Source: a virus. From it: a stretch of 56,729 bases of DNA. The notes beneath the pieces were generated by a model. It did no database searches. It worked only from the letters and a program-made list of their open reading frames with translations, and was not told the DNA's origin. The stretch spans positions 1 through 56,729 of the IMG/VR virus record IMGVR_UViG_3300021197_000610; one strand, given 5' to 3'. The position numbers and the translations under genes were made by a program. Positions 41,173 through 49,539 of this stretch are shown in pieces (positions within the stretch are counted from its first letter, which is position 1; each line of letters begins with the position of its first letter).

Positions 41173-41739
41173 ATGACTCAGGCTAGAGTATTAGCAGACT
41201 TAGTTGCTACAGGTGGTGAGCTTGCAGATGGTGCAATAGCAGTCGCAGAGGTTACTGGTGCAGCCCCAACAGCAAGCCCTACATTTACAGGAACAGTAGG
41301 TGCTGCTGCAATTACAGCTACAGGTACAGTAGCTGCTCCTACAGTAAATGCTTCTACTACACTACAGATAGGTGGAACAGGAGTTACTGCTTCTGCTGCT
41401 GAGTTAAATTTTGTAGGGGGTGTGACTTCTGCGATTCAGACACAAATGAATACAAAACAAAAAGAATTTACGCCTACTGTAGTTACTTCAAATGCGACAG
41501 CTACTAAAGATACTAGAGTTATCTTAAATGGTTCTGCAGTAACACTTACGTTACCTGCTAGTCCAAGTGCAGGGGATACAGTAGCTATCACAGAAATAGG
41601 TGGTAACAATAATTGTATCATTGGACGCAATGGATCTAATATTATGAGCCTTGGTGAGGATATGACTGTTGATGCAGCTTATGCAGCTTTCCAGTTACAG
41701 TTTGTTAACTCAACTATTGGTTGGGCAATAGCACAATAA
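41173..41739 (+). CDS. Short tail fibre protein
   Basis: 188 residues with the repeat style of the large fibre (APTASPTFTGTVGAAAITAT, STTLQIGGTGVTASAAELNF, QTQMNTKQ) and a beta-rich C-terminus (DTVAITEIGGNNNCIIGRNG). Only one Cys. It lies between the two Cys-rich genes and may link or cap them. Phage tail-fibre repeats of this kind occur in many marine phages. Confidence 0.72.
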   Translation: MTQARVLADLVATGGELADGAIAVAEVTGAAPTASPTFTGTVGAAAITATGTVAAPTVNASTTLQIGGTGVTASAAELNFVGGVTSAIQTQMNTKQKEFTPTVVTSNATATKDTRVILNGSAVTLTLPASPSAGDTVAITEIGGNNNCIIGRNGSNIMSLGEDMTVDAAYAAFQLQFVNSTIGWAIAQ

Positions 41740-41751
41740 AGAGGGAATAGA

Positions 41752-44229
41752 ATGAGTACATATTCAACATTTGCAGCAAGTGGTGGTTCTGATGGCCCTG
41801 CAGGGGGTGGTGGTGGTTTAGTTACTGGCACTACTTCTTACACAGTTTGTGCAGACAGCAATAGATCTTTAGCTATTTGTTTAACCTGTGAGTGTCCTAG
41901 TGGGAATATTACTCTTCCCAACGCAACTTCTCTATCCCCAGGATCTCCTACTTATATAATAAAAAATGAAAACACCACTACTACTTATCTTTTACGAGAT
42001 AACACAAGTTGTGTTTTAACTTCAATACCACCTGGAGGAGCAGTGGATGCTTCACTGTATGACAACAGTGCTCAACAAGGTGAGTGGGTAATAGGTCAGT
42101 TTGCAAAACCTACACCATTTAATCCTGTTTCAGACCTTTCTTATTTTAGTGGTGGCGAGTTAATAGGTGATGACGTTACTACTGAGTGTGCTCACCATGA
42201 TAATGGTTTAGGCTATTCTGTATTACACTATAGGAGATCAACTTGTTGCTACAAAGCTGTGACGTTTAAAGCAGTTGGTGGAGAAATGGTTAAAGCAGGG
42301 GAAATTGATGGAACAGTCTGCAAGTGTAAATTTAATGCTTGTCGAAGTCAAAATGGATTTGTACTATTTAGCTGCCAGTTTTGTCAGTGTGGTAGTGCAT
42401 TAGTAGACTACGCAAAGTTTATTACAGCTATAAACTGTGATTCAACCTGTGCTGTTACCTTTATAAATTGTTGTCCTGTAGGCTGTTGCCACAACACTGG
42501 AAATGATGGTGTTGGTGATCGTACTGGTAAATGGGATGGAACTCACCTAGTAAGAGGGACAGGAATCCTTTATTCTATGGGAATAATGAACTGTGATAAT
42601 AGATGTGCTGTCATGCAAATAGCTAAGATAAACACAACTAGCACAGGTGCTCCCACCTGTACTGCAGTTCTAGAGTGTGTTCAAGACTTATGTTCTTGCT
42701 CTGCTCACCATTGTCAAAAACATATAACTTTTTGTGAAACAAATACTGATGAATATGACAGACCTAATTGTTGTATGTCAGCAGTTACTGCTTTTTATTT
42801 TGGAGCTACCAATTGTATATGTGGAGAAGTGGGGTTTCTTGTCTCTGTAAAAAATACCCAGTGTTATTATTTTGCACGTAAAGGATGCTCTTGCATTGGC
42901 AAACATGGTGGAGCTAATTCTAGTGGGTATGCATACTTTATAAATGATATACCTTTACTTGGTGTGTGCCAATCTGCTCCTAGTTGTACCACGCAAATAG
43001 TTAAAATAAAACATTGTGATAATGCTGAATGTAATTGTATACTTCATTCACATACAAGTGGGCAATGTGGTTTTGTGCCTATAGGAAAATGTTTCGTTAT
43101 GTTACTAGGCTGTAACAGATGTATGATGGATGTAATGCGAATAAGGTGTTACTGTCAAAATTGTCTATGCAAACATAATCTTTCACAAGGAAGTGAACCT
43201 TTAGGCTGCATGAATACGTGTATGAATCTGTGTCATGATGCAGCATGTTACTTTGTAGGAATGGGTTGTGTAAGTAAACTGAGTGGTAATGCTTGGCATT
43301 ACAGAAATAAGAATGATGGAACTAGTTTTAGAAATGATAACAGTGAAACTGATTACTTAAAATTGAATGATAGAGATCAGTCAAACCCTGTATCATTTTG
43401 TACTAATGCTAATTTGGCTCCTCAACCTAGAGGGTATACTAGTATGTTCTTCTTAACGTGTGATACTGCTGATTGCGTAGCAGGTTTTCATCCATTAAGA
43501 AGTCAAACAAATCATTTTTTAAAATTTTCTAAATTTCACTTAAATGCAACACACCACTGTCATTGCTGTAATTTTTGTATAGCTATACCTGCAGCTTTTC
43601 AGCAAGCAAGTTACAATGATCAATGCATCTGTGGTGAGTGTATGGGTTTTAGATATTGGGACTGTGCAAACTGTTTGTTATGTTCTTATAATATTACAAA
43701 GGGTTATTCTACTAAGTGGTGTATTAATGGGGCGTGTAATGACGCAATTGTGTGTTACACTGCCACAACTGCAGGTAATTCATTTCCAGGAGCTACAAGG
43801 AATAATTGTCTTACATCTGTAAATGCAACGTATAGCCATAGTCCTACTAGATTTATTACCACTAATCATTCTCAATGTAATCGCAGAGAGATGGATATTA
43901 ACATGTACAATTTTGATACTTTTCCAGGTGCAGTTTTCTGTTGCATAATTTCAAAAGAAGAAGGCCATAGACCTTGGAAGGGTGGTTACAGTGGTGATAA
44001 ATGTAAATTCCTTTTAGGAAGCCAACAGTGGATTTGTTGTGGAGCAGTACACACTAATACTGGTATTATAGCAGCAATATATAACCCATCAACAAATTGT
44101 TTTTCTAGTTACGATCAAGGAGTTGCAACTGCGATAACAAGTCAAATTTGTGGAACTGATCCTACAATAGATACTATAACTATTTGTGCTCCATTTAAAC
44201 TACATTCATACATAAAAGGTAAAAGTTAG
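41752..44229 (+). CDS. Cys-rich putative tail fibre/tip protein 2
   Basis: 825 residues with about 79 Cys (nearly 10%), a level more usual in metallothionein-like or disulfide-knot proteins than in phages. Groups include LTCECPS, RSTCCYK, FCQCG, NCCPVGCCHN, DLCSCSAHHC, RCYCQNCLC and HHCHCCNFC. The N-terminus is Gly-rich and contains a beta segment (SGNITLPNATSLSPGSPTYI) like fibre connector domains. No signal peptide or known domain. Ends at the tail-assembly chaperone gene, which supports a fibre or spike role. Confidence 0.6.
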   Translation: MSTYSTFAASGGSDGPAGGGGGLVTGTTSYTVCADSNRSLAICLTCECPSGNITLPNATSLSPGSPTYIIKNENTTTTYLLRDNTSCVLTSIPPGGAVDASLYDNSAQQGEWVIGQFAKPTPFNPVSDLSYFSGGELIGDDVTTECAHHDNGLGYSVLHYRRSTCCYKAVTFKAVGGEMVKAGEIDGTVCKCKFNACRSQNGFVLFSCQFCQCGSALVDYAKFITAINCDSTCAVTFINCCPVGCCHNTGNDGVGDRTGKWDGTHLVRGTGILYSMGIMNCDNRCAVMQIAKINTTSTGAPTCTAVLECVQDLCSCSAHHCQKHITFCETNTDEYDRPNCCMSAVTAFYFGATNCICGEVGFLVSVKNTQCYYFARKGCSCIGKHGGANSSGYAYFINDIPLLGVCQSAPSCTTQIVKIKHCDNAECNCILHSHTSGQCGFVPIGKCFVMLLGCNRCMMDVMRIRCYCQNCLCKHNLSQGSEPLGCMNTCMNLCHDAACYFVGMGCVSKLSGNAWHYRNKNDGTSFRNDNSETDYLKLNDRDQSNPVSFCTNANLAPQPRGYTSMFFLTCDTADCVAGFHPLRSQTNHFLKFSKFHLNATHHCHCCNFCIAIPAAFQQASYNDQCICGECMGFRYWDCANCLLCSYNITKGYSTKWCINGACNDAIVCYTATTAGNSFPGATRNNCLTSVNATYSHSPTRFITTNHSQCNRREMDINMYNFDTFPGAVFCCIISKEEGHRPWKGGYSGDKCKFLLGSQQWICCGAVHTNTGIIAAIYNPSTNCFSSYDQGVATAITSQICGTDPTIDTITICAPFKLHSYIKGKS

Positions 44230-44703
44230 ATGGTTTATTATTTTGTTTTTGATTCAAACACAGAAATACTAGACAGTATTTTATATTCGTATCCAGAAGG
44301 TACAACTAACAAACGTGTTTTAATTTGGGATACTGACATAGAACCAAGATCTTGGACTGCAGTCTCTCCAGAAGAGGATGTTGCTGATCTTGTAGTAGAT
44401 AACTTTGAGTGTGCTTTTCCAGGCCTTGCAACGTACAGTGAAAGTGAAGCAGGAATGGGTATATTTCAACTGTTAGAAAAATTTGATGAAGAAGATATAA
44501 CTACTGCTAAAAATAATCAAATGGATATATTCAGGTTAGCTAGAAATAAAAAACTTAGTGACAGTGACTGGACTCAATCTTCTGACTCTCCTTTAACAGA
44601 CGAAAATAAAGCTGCGTGGGCTACTTACAGAGGTTTATTACGTAACCTTCCTACGTCTGTGACTAACCCTTGGATAATAGACTGGCCTACACAACCCTCT
44701 TGA
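44230..44703 (+). CDS. Tail fibre assembly chaperone-like protein
   Basis: 157 residues beginning right after the fibre stop. The C-terminal part, DSDWTQSSDSPLTDENKAAW then YRGLLRNLP, is the signature of phage tail-assembly chaperones (the DWTQ...P...AWxxYRxxLR pattern). It likely folds or trimerises the fibre or Cys-rich proteins before it. N-terminal half is beta-rich and less conserved. The gene ends where a new promoter starts. Confidence 0.72.
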   Translation: MVYYFVFDSNTEILDSILYSYPEGTTNKRVLIWDTDIEPRSWTAVSPEEDVADLVVDNFECAFPGLATYSESEAGMGIFQLLEKFDEEDITTAKNNQMDIFRLARNKKLSDSDWTQSSDSPLTDENKAAWATYRGLLRNLPTSVTNPWIIDWPTQPS

Positions 44704-44728
44704 ACTAATTAAAAAATTATTGTATAAT
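44700..44728 (+). promoter_or_regulatory. Sigma-70-type promoter for sugar cassette
   Basis: TTGAAC at 44700-44705, exact 17-base AT-rich spacer, perfect TATAAT at 44723-44728. It starts at the final base before the chaperone stop codon's end and would drive the glycan genes on a separate transcript, about 40 bases before the GTG start. A short CCC-GTAA-GGG hairpin lies in the leader. Confidence 0.75.
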
Positions 44729-44773
44729 AACGAGTGCCCGTAAGGGTGATATAAATAAGAAGAAAGAAGACTC

Positions 44774-45700
44774 GTGAAAAAACTATTTTTTATTGATGGG
44801 GGCGCAGGTCGTGCTGTAGCATCTATACCTGCTTTCCTAAAGTATGCAAAGAAACATGATGACTTTGCTATACTAGTACATGGATGGGATACTTTATATT
44901 GGGGTATCCCTGAACTACAAGACAAAGTATTTAACCCTGAACAAAAAGGTATCTTTGACCACGTAATAAAAGATGCTGAAGAGCTTGTATCTCCTGAACC
45001 ATATCGAGTGCCAGGATACTTTAAACAAGAATTATCTTTAGCTGAAGCCTTTGATGTTCTAATTAATGATACGAATGATCATTCTGATCTAGGTCTACCT
45101 GTTCTTAAAACTTCTAAGATGGAAGAGATTAATGCAGCAGGTATGTTCTTGGATGCAAAGAATCAGCAGAAAAAACAAAAGAACATTGTGTTGCAACCCT
45201 TTGGGCGTTCTGCACAAAAACATCCTACTGGTACTATTATTGATGAATCATCTCGTTCTCTTGATCCTCAGTCGTATCTAAAACTAGTTAAGAAGTTAAG
45301 TGTAAAGTACAACCTAGTTCTTATGGCTGAACCAGATTTTCATATGGCAGAGGATACCTACACTGTAAAACCACAGGCAGACCTACGAATGTGGACTGCA
45401 TTTATTGGTTCAGCAGACTACTTTATTGGTGTAGACTCAGTTGGTCAACACATGGCTAGAGCATTAGGAACTCCTGGAACAGTAATTGTTGGTTCTACAT
45501 TTGCTATCAACACAACTTATCCAGACTACTTTAACATTGTAGAAAAAAAGGATGCTAAGAAATACTCACCTATTCGTATCTCAGGTCTTGAGAGTCACCT
45601 AGCTGACAGAGCTAACGATACTCTGATGGATTTTAGTGACGAAGAAATAAATGCAATGTATACTAACATTGTCAAAGATATTGAAAAGAAGGTGAAGTAA
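44774..45700 (+). CDS. Heptosyltransferase-like (GT9/GT-B) glycosyltransferase
   Basis: 308 residues from GTG at 44774. The C-terminal half has the family pattern DYFIGVDSVGQHMARALGTP followed by GTVIVGST, as in ADP-heptose:LPS heptosyltransferases; NIVLQPFGRSAQKH begins the nucleotide-binding domain. The N-terminus (FFIDGGAGRAVASI) takes the place of the usual GDxV start. It probably moves a sugar from a nucleotide donor to an acceptor in the cytoplasm. With the heptose genes downstream the donor could be ADP-heptose. Overlaps the next gene by one base. Confidence 0.75.
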   Translation: MKKLFFIDGGAGRAVASIPAFLKYAKKHDDFAILVHGWDTLYWGIPELQDKVFNPEQKGIFDHVIKDAEELVSPEPYRVPGYFKQELSLAEAFDVLINDTNDHSDLGLPVLKTSKMEEINAAGMFLDAKNQQKKQKNIVLQPFGRSAQKHPTGTIIDESSRSLDPQSYLKLVKKLSVKYNLVLMAEPDFHMAEDTYTVKPQADLRMWTAFIGSADYFIGVDSVGQHMARALGTPGTVIVGSTFAINTTYPDYFNIVEKKDAKKYSPIRISGLESHLADRANDTLMDFSDEEINAMYTNIVKDIEKKVK

Positions 45701-47412
45701 TGAATATTTTAGCAATCAATCCAGGACATAATGGTTCTGCTGCTCTAGTAGTAGATGGTGAATTAAAATTTTATATAGAGGAAGAAAGACTTTCTCGTAG
45801 TAAATATGATGGAAATCCTTTTGCAGGAATGATGGAAGCACTAAAGTATGGTGTAGACATCCTAGTTCTTGGTGGTACTTCAGAACAATTTCCACAGTTA
45901 CCTTGGACAGGAGAAGATCCTTACTCTGGTTTTTTAAGAAAATTTAATCCTAACTTACAAATAATAAGTGTTGGTGGTGCTCACCATCTAGGTCATGCAG
46001 CAAATGCTTTCTACAACTCAGGGTTTAAACAGGCTGCTGCAGTTATTGTAGATGGATCTGGTTCTCATAGACAGATAGAAATTAATGAAGAGTTTAAGAA
46101 CCCAGGTTTTGAAACAGAATCTATTTTTAACTGTGACTATGAAGAGGGAATAAAACCTGTATTTACTTCTTATGGTGGAAACTACGATACCCAACGTATA
46201 GTAAATGAAGAGTTAGAGATGGATAGTGCTATAACACTAGTTAAAGCATACGAAGCTGTTTCACACTATCTTGGGTTTGGTTACATTGAAGCAGGTAAGA
46301 CAATGGGTCTTGCACCATATGGTAAAAGAAACGAGTTTATTCCTAGTTTGTTTTATAATGGCAGAGGTAACAAGAACGTATTTATTCCTAACTACCCTGC
46401 AGGTGCTTACGTAGATCACTTACGCCACCCTTTACTAGAACTAAAAGAAGACCCTAAAGCTTGGCATAGTGACTACACAAAGGTAACAGATGCAGCAAAA
46501 GACTTAGCTTGGGCTGTGCAGGATGAGACACAAACTCTTGTAGGAGACTTAATCGAAAAGGCTGTAGATAAAACAGGACACAAAAACATTGTTATATCAG
46601 GTGGTTATGGTCTTAACTGTGTAGCCAATTACTACTACAAGGAAAGGTTTCCTGATCTTAATATCTTTGTTGACCCTATCTCTCACGATGGTGGTACAGC
46701 AATAGGGTTAGCCAAACTAATTCACTACGATAAGAACAAAGAGGATAAGACTATACGTCCTATGACTACTCTTTATCTTGGCCCTGAACGTAAAGAAGAC
46801 TATGACCTTGGTGATATAGAAACTAAAGATGTTAAAGCTGCTGATGTAGCAAAGCTAATAGCAGACAAAAACATTGTAGCTCTATTCCAAGGACGTTCTG
46901 AAGCAGGACCACGAGCACTAGGTAATCGTTCTATACTATACGATCCCACAGATACTAATGGTAAAGACTTTGTAAACGCAGTCAAAGGAAGAGAGTGGTT
47001 CAGACCTTTTGCAGGTTCAATGCTACAGGAAAACTTTGAAGAGTGGTTTGAAACTCGTGGGTTAGAAGAGTCACCATACATGATGTATGCTATGGACTTT
47101 AAGACTGAGAAGCATGGTGAAGTTCCTGCGATTACACACGTAGATGGTACATGTCGTATTCAGACTGTAACCAAGAAACAGAACCCTAGCTATTATTCCC
47201 TGATAAAAGAGTTTGATAAAATCACCGGTGTTCCTATTTTGTTCAACACAAGTTTTAATCTAGCAGGTCAGCCTTTAGTTGAAACTTTACAGGATGCTAT
47301 AGATACTGTAAAGAACTCAGACATAAATTACTTATATCTGCCAGACATAGGTAAGCTAGTACACTATCCTTATAATGACAGCATTGTTGAGGATATGGGA
47401 GAAGCTGCTTAA
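45700..47412 (+). CDS. Carbamoyltransferase (NodU/CmcH/TobZ family)
   Basis: 570 residues. Family marks: NPGHNGSAALV at the start, HHLGHAANAFYNSGF, RSEAGPRALGNRSIL and FRPFAGSM. These enzymes make carbamoyl-AMP from carbamoyl phosphate and ATP in the C-terminal YrdC-like part, then transfer the carbamoyl group to a hydroxyl through the Kae1-like part. The acceptor may be a sugar made by this cassette; phage members are also proposed in DNA base modification. Overlaps the convergent phosphatase by four bases. Confidence 0.9.
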   Translation: MNILAINPGHNGSAALVVDGELKFYIEEERLSRSKYDGNPFAGMMEALKYGVDILVLGGTSEQFPQLPWTGEDPYSGFLRKFNPNLQIISVGGAHHLGHAANAFYNSGFKQAAAVIVDGSGSHRQIEINEEFKNPGFETESIFNCDYEEGIKPVFTSYGGNYDTQRIVNEELEMDSAITLVKAYEAVSHYLGFGYIEAGKTMGLAPYGKRNEFIPSLFYNGRGNKNVFIPNYPAGAYVDHLRHPLLELKEDPKAWHSDYTKVTDAAKDLAWAVQDETQTLVGDLIEKAVDKTGHKNIVISGGYGLNCVANYYYKERFPDLNIFVDPISHDGGTAIGLAKLIHYDKNKEDKTIRPMTTLYLGPERKEDYDLGDIETKDVKAADVAKLIADKNIVALFQGRSEAGPRALGNRSILYDPTDTNGKDFVNAVKGREWFRPFAGSMLQENFEEWFETRGLEESPYMMYAMDFKTEKHGEVPAITHVDGTCRIQTVTKKQNPSYYSLIKEFDKITGVPILFNTSFNLAGQPLVETLQDAIDTVKNSDINYLYLPDIGKLVHYPYNDSIVEDMGEAA

Positions 47413-48053
47413 GGTAGCTTTTTAGCAAACTGAAGAAGATCATCAAACACTTTGGTCTTCTTTCTAAGTTTCTCTTTTGAGAATTTCTTGAGGTCTTCTT
47501 CAGTTTCTAATCCATGACCAGTACGTACTAAAATAGGAGTAGCACCGATACGTTCTGCAGCTTTAATATCTGTTAGCTTGTCGCCCACATAAAAACCATT
47601 TTGTTTAAACCTATACTTACTTTGAAAAATTTCTTTTTCTGCTCTGTGAAACATACCAAGATTAGGTTTAGCAAAGCAATCACATTTCAGAGAGGTTTCA
47701 GAATAAAACAAACCATCAATGGAGTAGATACCTGCATTGCCAAACACTTCCATCATACGTTGATGAATGGCTTCAACTTGCTCGTGTGTCTGCTCTTTTT
47801 TTATAATACCACCTTGGTTAGTTAAAATTACTAGTTTATAACCTTTAGTTCTAATTAGTCGTATGGCTTCAAGAGAACCAGAAATAGGTTCCCAATCATT
47901 AGGATCAGTAAGATAACCTTTATCTATATTGATAACACCATCTCTATCTAAACCAACTATAGGTTTAGGAAACACTTTAGGCCAGTCATTAGGTATATTT
48001 TGTTGTTGAATTTGTTGAGGGTCTTGTTCTATAATATGTTTAAATCTAGACAT
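47409..48053 (-). CDS. HAD phosphatase, GmhB-like (heptose 1,7-bisphosphate)
   Basis: 214 residues on the strand opposite to the rest of the cassette. Motif I GLDRDGVIN, motif II LTNQGG, and GDKLTDIKAAERIGA (motif IV) match HAD class IIIA GmhB; a reduced zinc loop KCDCFAKPNLGM replaces the usual four-ligand loop. GmhB removes the 7-phosphate (or 1,7-bisphosphate's 7-phosphate) in ADP-heptose synthesis. A 30-residue Gln-rich N-terminal extension is unusual. It is divergent from the cytidylyltransferase gene with 29 bases between. Confidence 0.82.
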   Translation of the reverse strand: MSRFKHIIEQDPQQIQQQNIPNDWPKVFPKPIVGLDRDGVINIDKGYLTDPNDWEPISGSLEAIRLIRTKGYKLVILTNQGGIIKKEQTHEQVEAIHQRMMEVFGNAGIYSIDGLFYSETSLKCDCFAKPNLGMFHRAEKEIFQSKYRFKQNGFYVGDKLTDIKAAERIGATPILVRTGHGLETEEDLKKFSKEKLRKKTKVFDDLLQFAKKLP

Positions 48054-48082
48054 AGCAACTCCTTTTGACAGGATAATAACAC

Positions 48083-48493
48083 ATGAAAAAAGTATTTGTC
48101 AATGGAGCCTTTGATGTAATACACTCAGGACACCTTGATCTAATTGATTTTGCTAGCATGTTAGGGGGTAGATTACTCGTAGCCCTTGACACAGATGAAA
48201 AAATAAGGTATAACAAGGGGGCAGATAGACCTTTAAACAATCTTAAAACTCGGAAGCATCTGATGTCAATGTTAAAGCCTGTAGATAGTGTTGTGTCATT
48301 TAACTCTAATAAAGAGTTAAGTAATATTATTAAAAGGTATAAGCCTGACGTTATGGTAAAAGGTTCCGATTGGAGGGGGAAGAAGATTGTTGGTGAGGAA
48401 TACTGTAAGGAAATAGTATTCTTTGAGAGGACCAACAATGAATCAACAACAAATACCCTCCAAGATTTTGTTGATAGGAGACGGATGTTATGA
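48083..48493 (+). CDS. HldE C-domain-like nucleotidyltransferase
   Basis: 136 residues, a stand-alone cytidylyltransferase-fold enzyme. Motifs: NGAFDVIHSGHLDLI (GxFDxxHxGH), NKGADRPLNN, and VKGSDWRGKKIVGEE. These are close to the second domain of HldE, which adds AMP to heptose 1-phosphate. The AGGATAA ribosome site precedes its ATG. The last 56 bases overlap the kinase gene, which would couple the two halves of what is usually one bifunctional protein. Confidence 0.85.
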   Translation: MKKVFVNGAFDVIHSGHLDLIDFASMLGGRLLVALDTDEKIRYNKGADRPLNNLKTRKHLMSMLKPVDSVVSFNSNKELSNIIKRYKPDVMVKGSDWRGKKIVGEEYCKEIVFFERTNNESTTNTLQDFVDRRRML

Positions 48494-49193
48494 CGAGTAC
48501 TGTTACGGTACAGTCAAAAGATTAAACCCAGAAGCACCTGTACCAGTACTAGATTGGGACACCACTGTTCGTAAATTAGGGATGGCAGGTAATGTACTTC
48601 AAAATTTACAAGCATTAGGTTTAAATTGTCATTATGACATTTTATATAAAGAAACAAAGAAAAGATATATTGATAACAAGACTGGTCAACAAATTGTAAG
48701 GGTTGACATACCTCTTATAGAGGGAGACCATGAAGAACATAGACTACATAAGTTTAATGATTATGATGCTATTGTTATATCTGATTACAATAAAGGTTAC
48801 GTTAGCACCTTTACCATAGAAAGTATCTTAGAAAGTTTTACTGGCCCTGTATTTATTGATACTAAAAAACAAGATTTAAAGTTGTTTGGAAAAGCTTTTG
48901 TAAAAATAAATCAATACGAATACGAGAACAGAATATCTGATGCAGATAACATGATTGTTACATTTGGATCGGAAAAGGTAGTCTACAAAGACAAGCTATA
49001 CTTACCCCCCAAAGTAGATGCACATGATGTTTGTGGTGCAGGGGATACATTCTTAGCAGCTTTAGTATATAGTTGGTTACAAACGCCTGATATACCAAAA
49101 GCCATTAAGTTTGCTATGAAGGCTGCTGCCATAACTGTCAAACATGTCGGTGTGTATGCACCTCGTTTAGAGGAGATACATGATGCGGCTTGA
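48438..49193 (+). CDS. PfkB-type kinase, HldE N-domain-like
   Basis: 251 residues from ATG at 48438 (AGAGGA six bases upstream; TTG at 48423 is an earlier option). LLIGDGCYDEYCYGTVKRL and NPEAPVPVLD are typical of HldE/RfaE kinases, and DAHDVCGAGDTFLAAL is the PfkB ATP/anion-hole signature with the catalytic Asp. Expected reaction: heptose 7-phosphate to 1,7-bisphosphate. The gene order (transferase then kinase) reverses that in the fused bacterial enzyme. Slightly shorter than the usual domain (about 315). Confidence 0.82.
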   Translation: MNQQQIPSKILLIGDGCYDEYCYGTVKRLNPEAPVPVLDWDTTVRKLGMAGNVLQNLQALGLNCHYDILYKETKKRYIDNKTGQQIVRVDIPLIEGDHEEHRLHKFNDYDAIVISDYNKGYVSTFTIESILESFTGPVFIDTKKQDLKLFGKAFVKINQYEYENRISDADNMIVTFGSEKVVYKDKLYLPPKVDAHDVCGAGDTFLAALVYSWLQTPDIPKAIKFAMKAAAITVKHVGVYAPRLEEIHDAA

Positions 49194-49539
49194 GGGGCAT
49201 ATTAAAAAAGGTTGGGGTTCAGAACTAATATGGGCAACCAACGACAAGTACTGTGGTAAGTTTTTACATTTTAACGAGGGTGCTAAATTTTCTATGCACT
49301 TTCATAGGGAAAAAGATGAGACTTGGTACATACTTAAAGGTAGATTTAAAGTTATCTACATAGACACAAAGGATGCAAGTACTCATGAAAAGATTCTCAC
49401 AGATGGTGATACATGGCGTAACGAACCTTTAGCCCCTCATCAAATTATCTGTGAAAAAGAAGGGACAGTAATAGAAGTTTCTACCCCTGACTCTGTAGAG
49501 GATAACTACCGTGTTGGTGGGGGAGACAGCCAGAAATGA
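49180..49539 (+). CDS. Cupin-domain protein (sugar isomerase-like)
   Basis: 119 residues; ATGs at 49180 and 49183 with AGGAG close by. A single cupin barrel: KFSMHFHREKDETWYILKG holds the H-x-H...E metal ligands, and PLAPHQIICEKEGT the last His. It resembles the mannose-6-phosphate isomerase type II cupin. In this cassette it could be a sugar-phosphate isomerase or epimerase standing in for the absent GmhA, which is speculative. Overlaps both neighbours. Confidence 0.75.
   Translation: MMRLEGHIKKGWGSELIWATNDKYCGKFLHFNEGAKFSMHFHREKDETWYILKGRFKVIYIDTKDASTHEKILTDGDTWRNEPLAPHQIICEKEGTVIEVSTPDSVEDNYRVGGGDSQK

Noticed and set aside
39572-44229. Diversity-generating retroelement target as the reason for the odd tail proteins
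   Set aside because: No reverse transcriptase gene or template repeat was seen, and adenine mutation would enrich Asn/Asp-type codons, not Cys codons (TGT/TGC).
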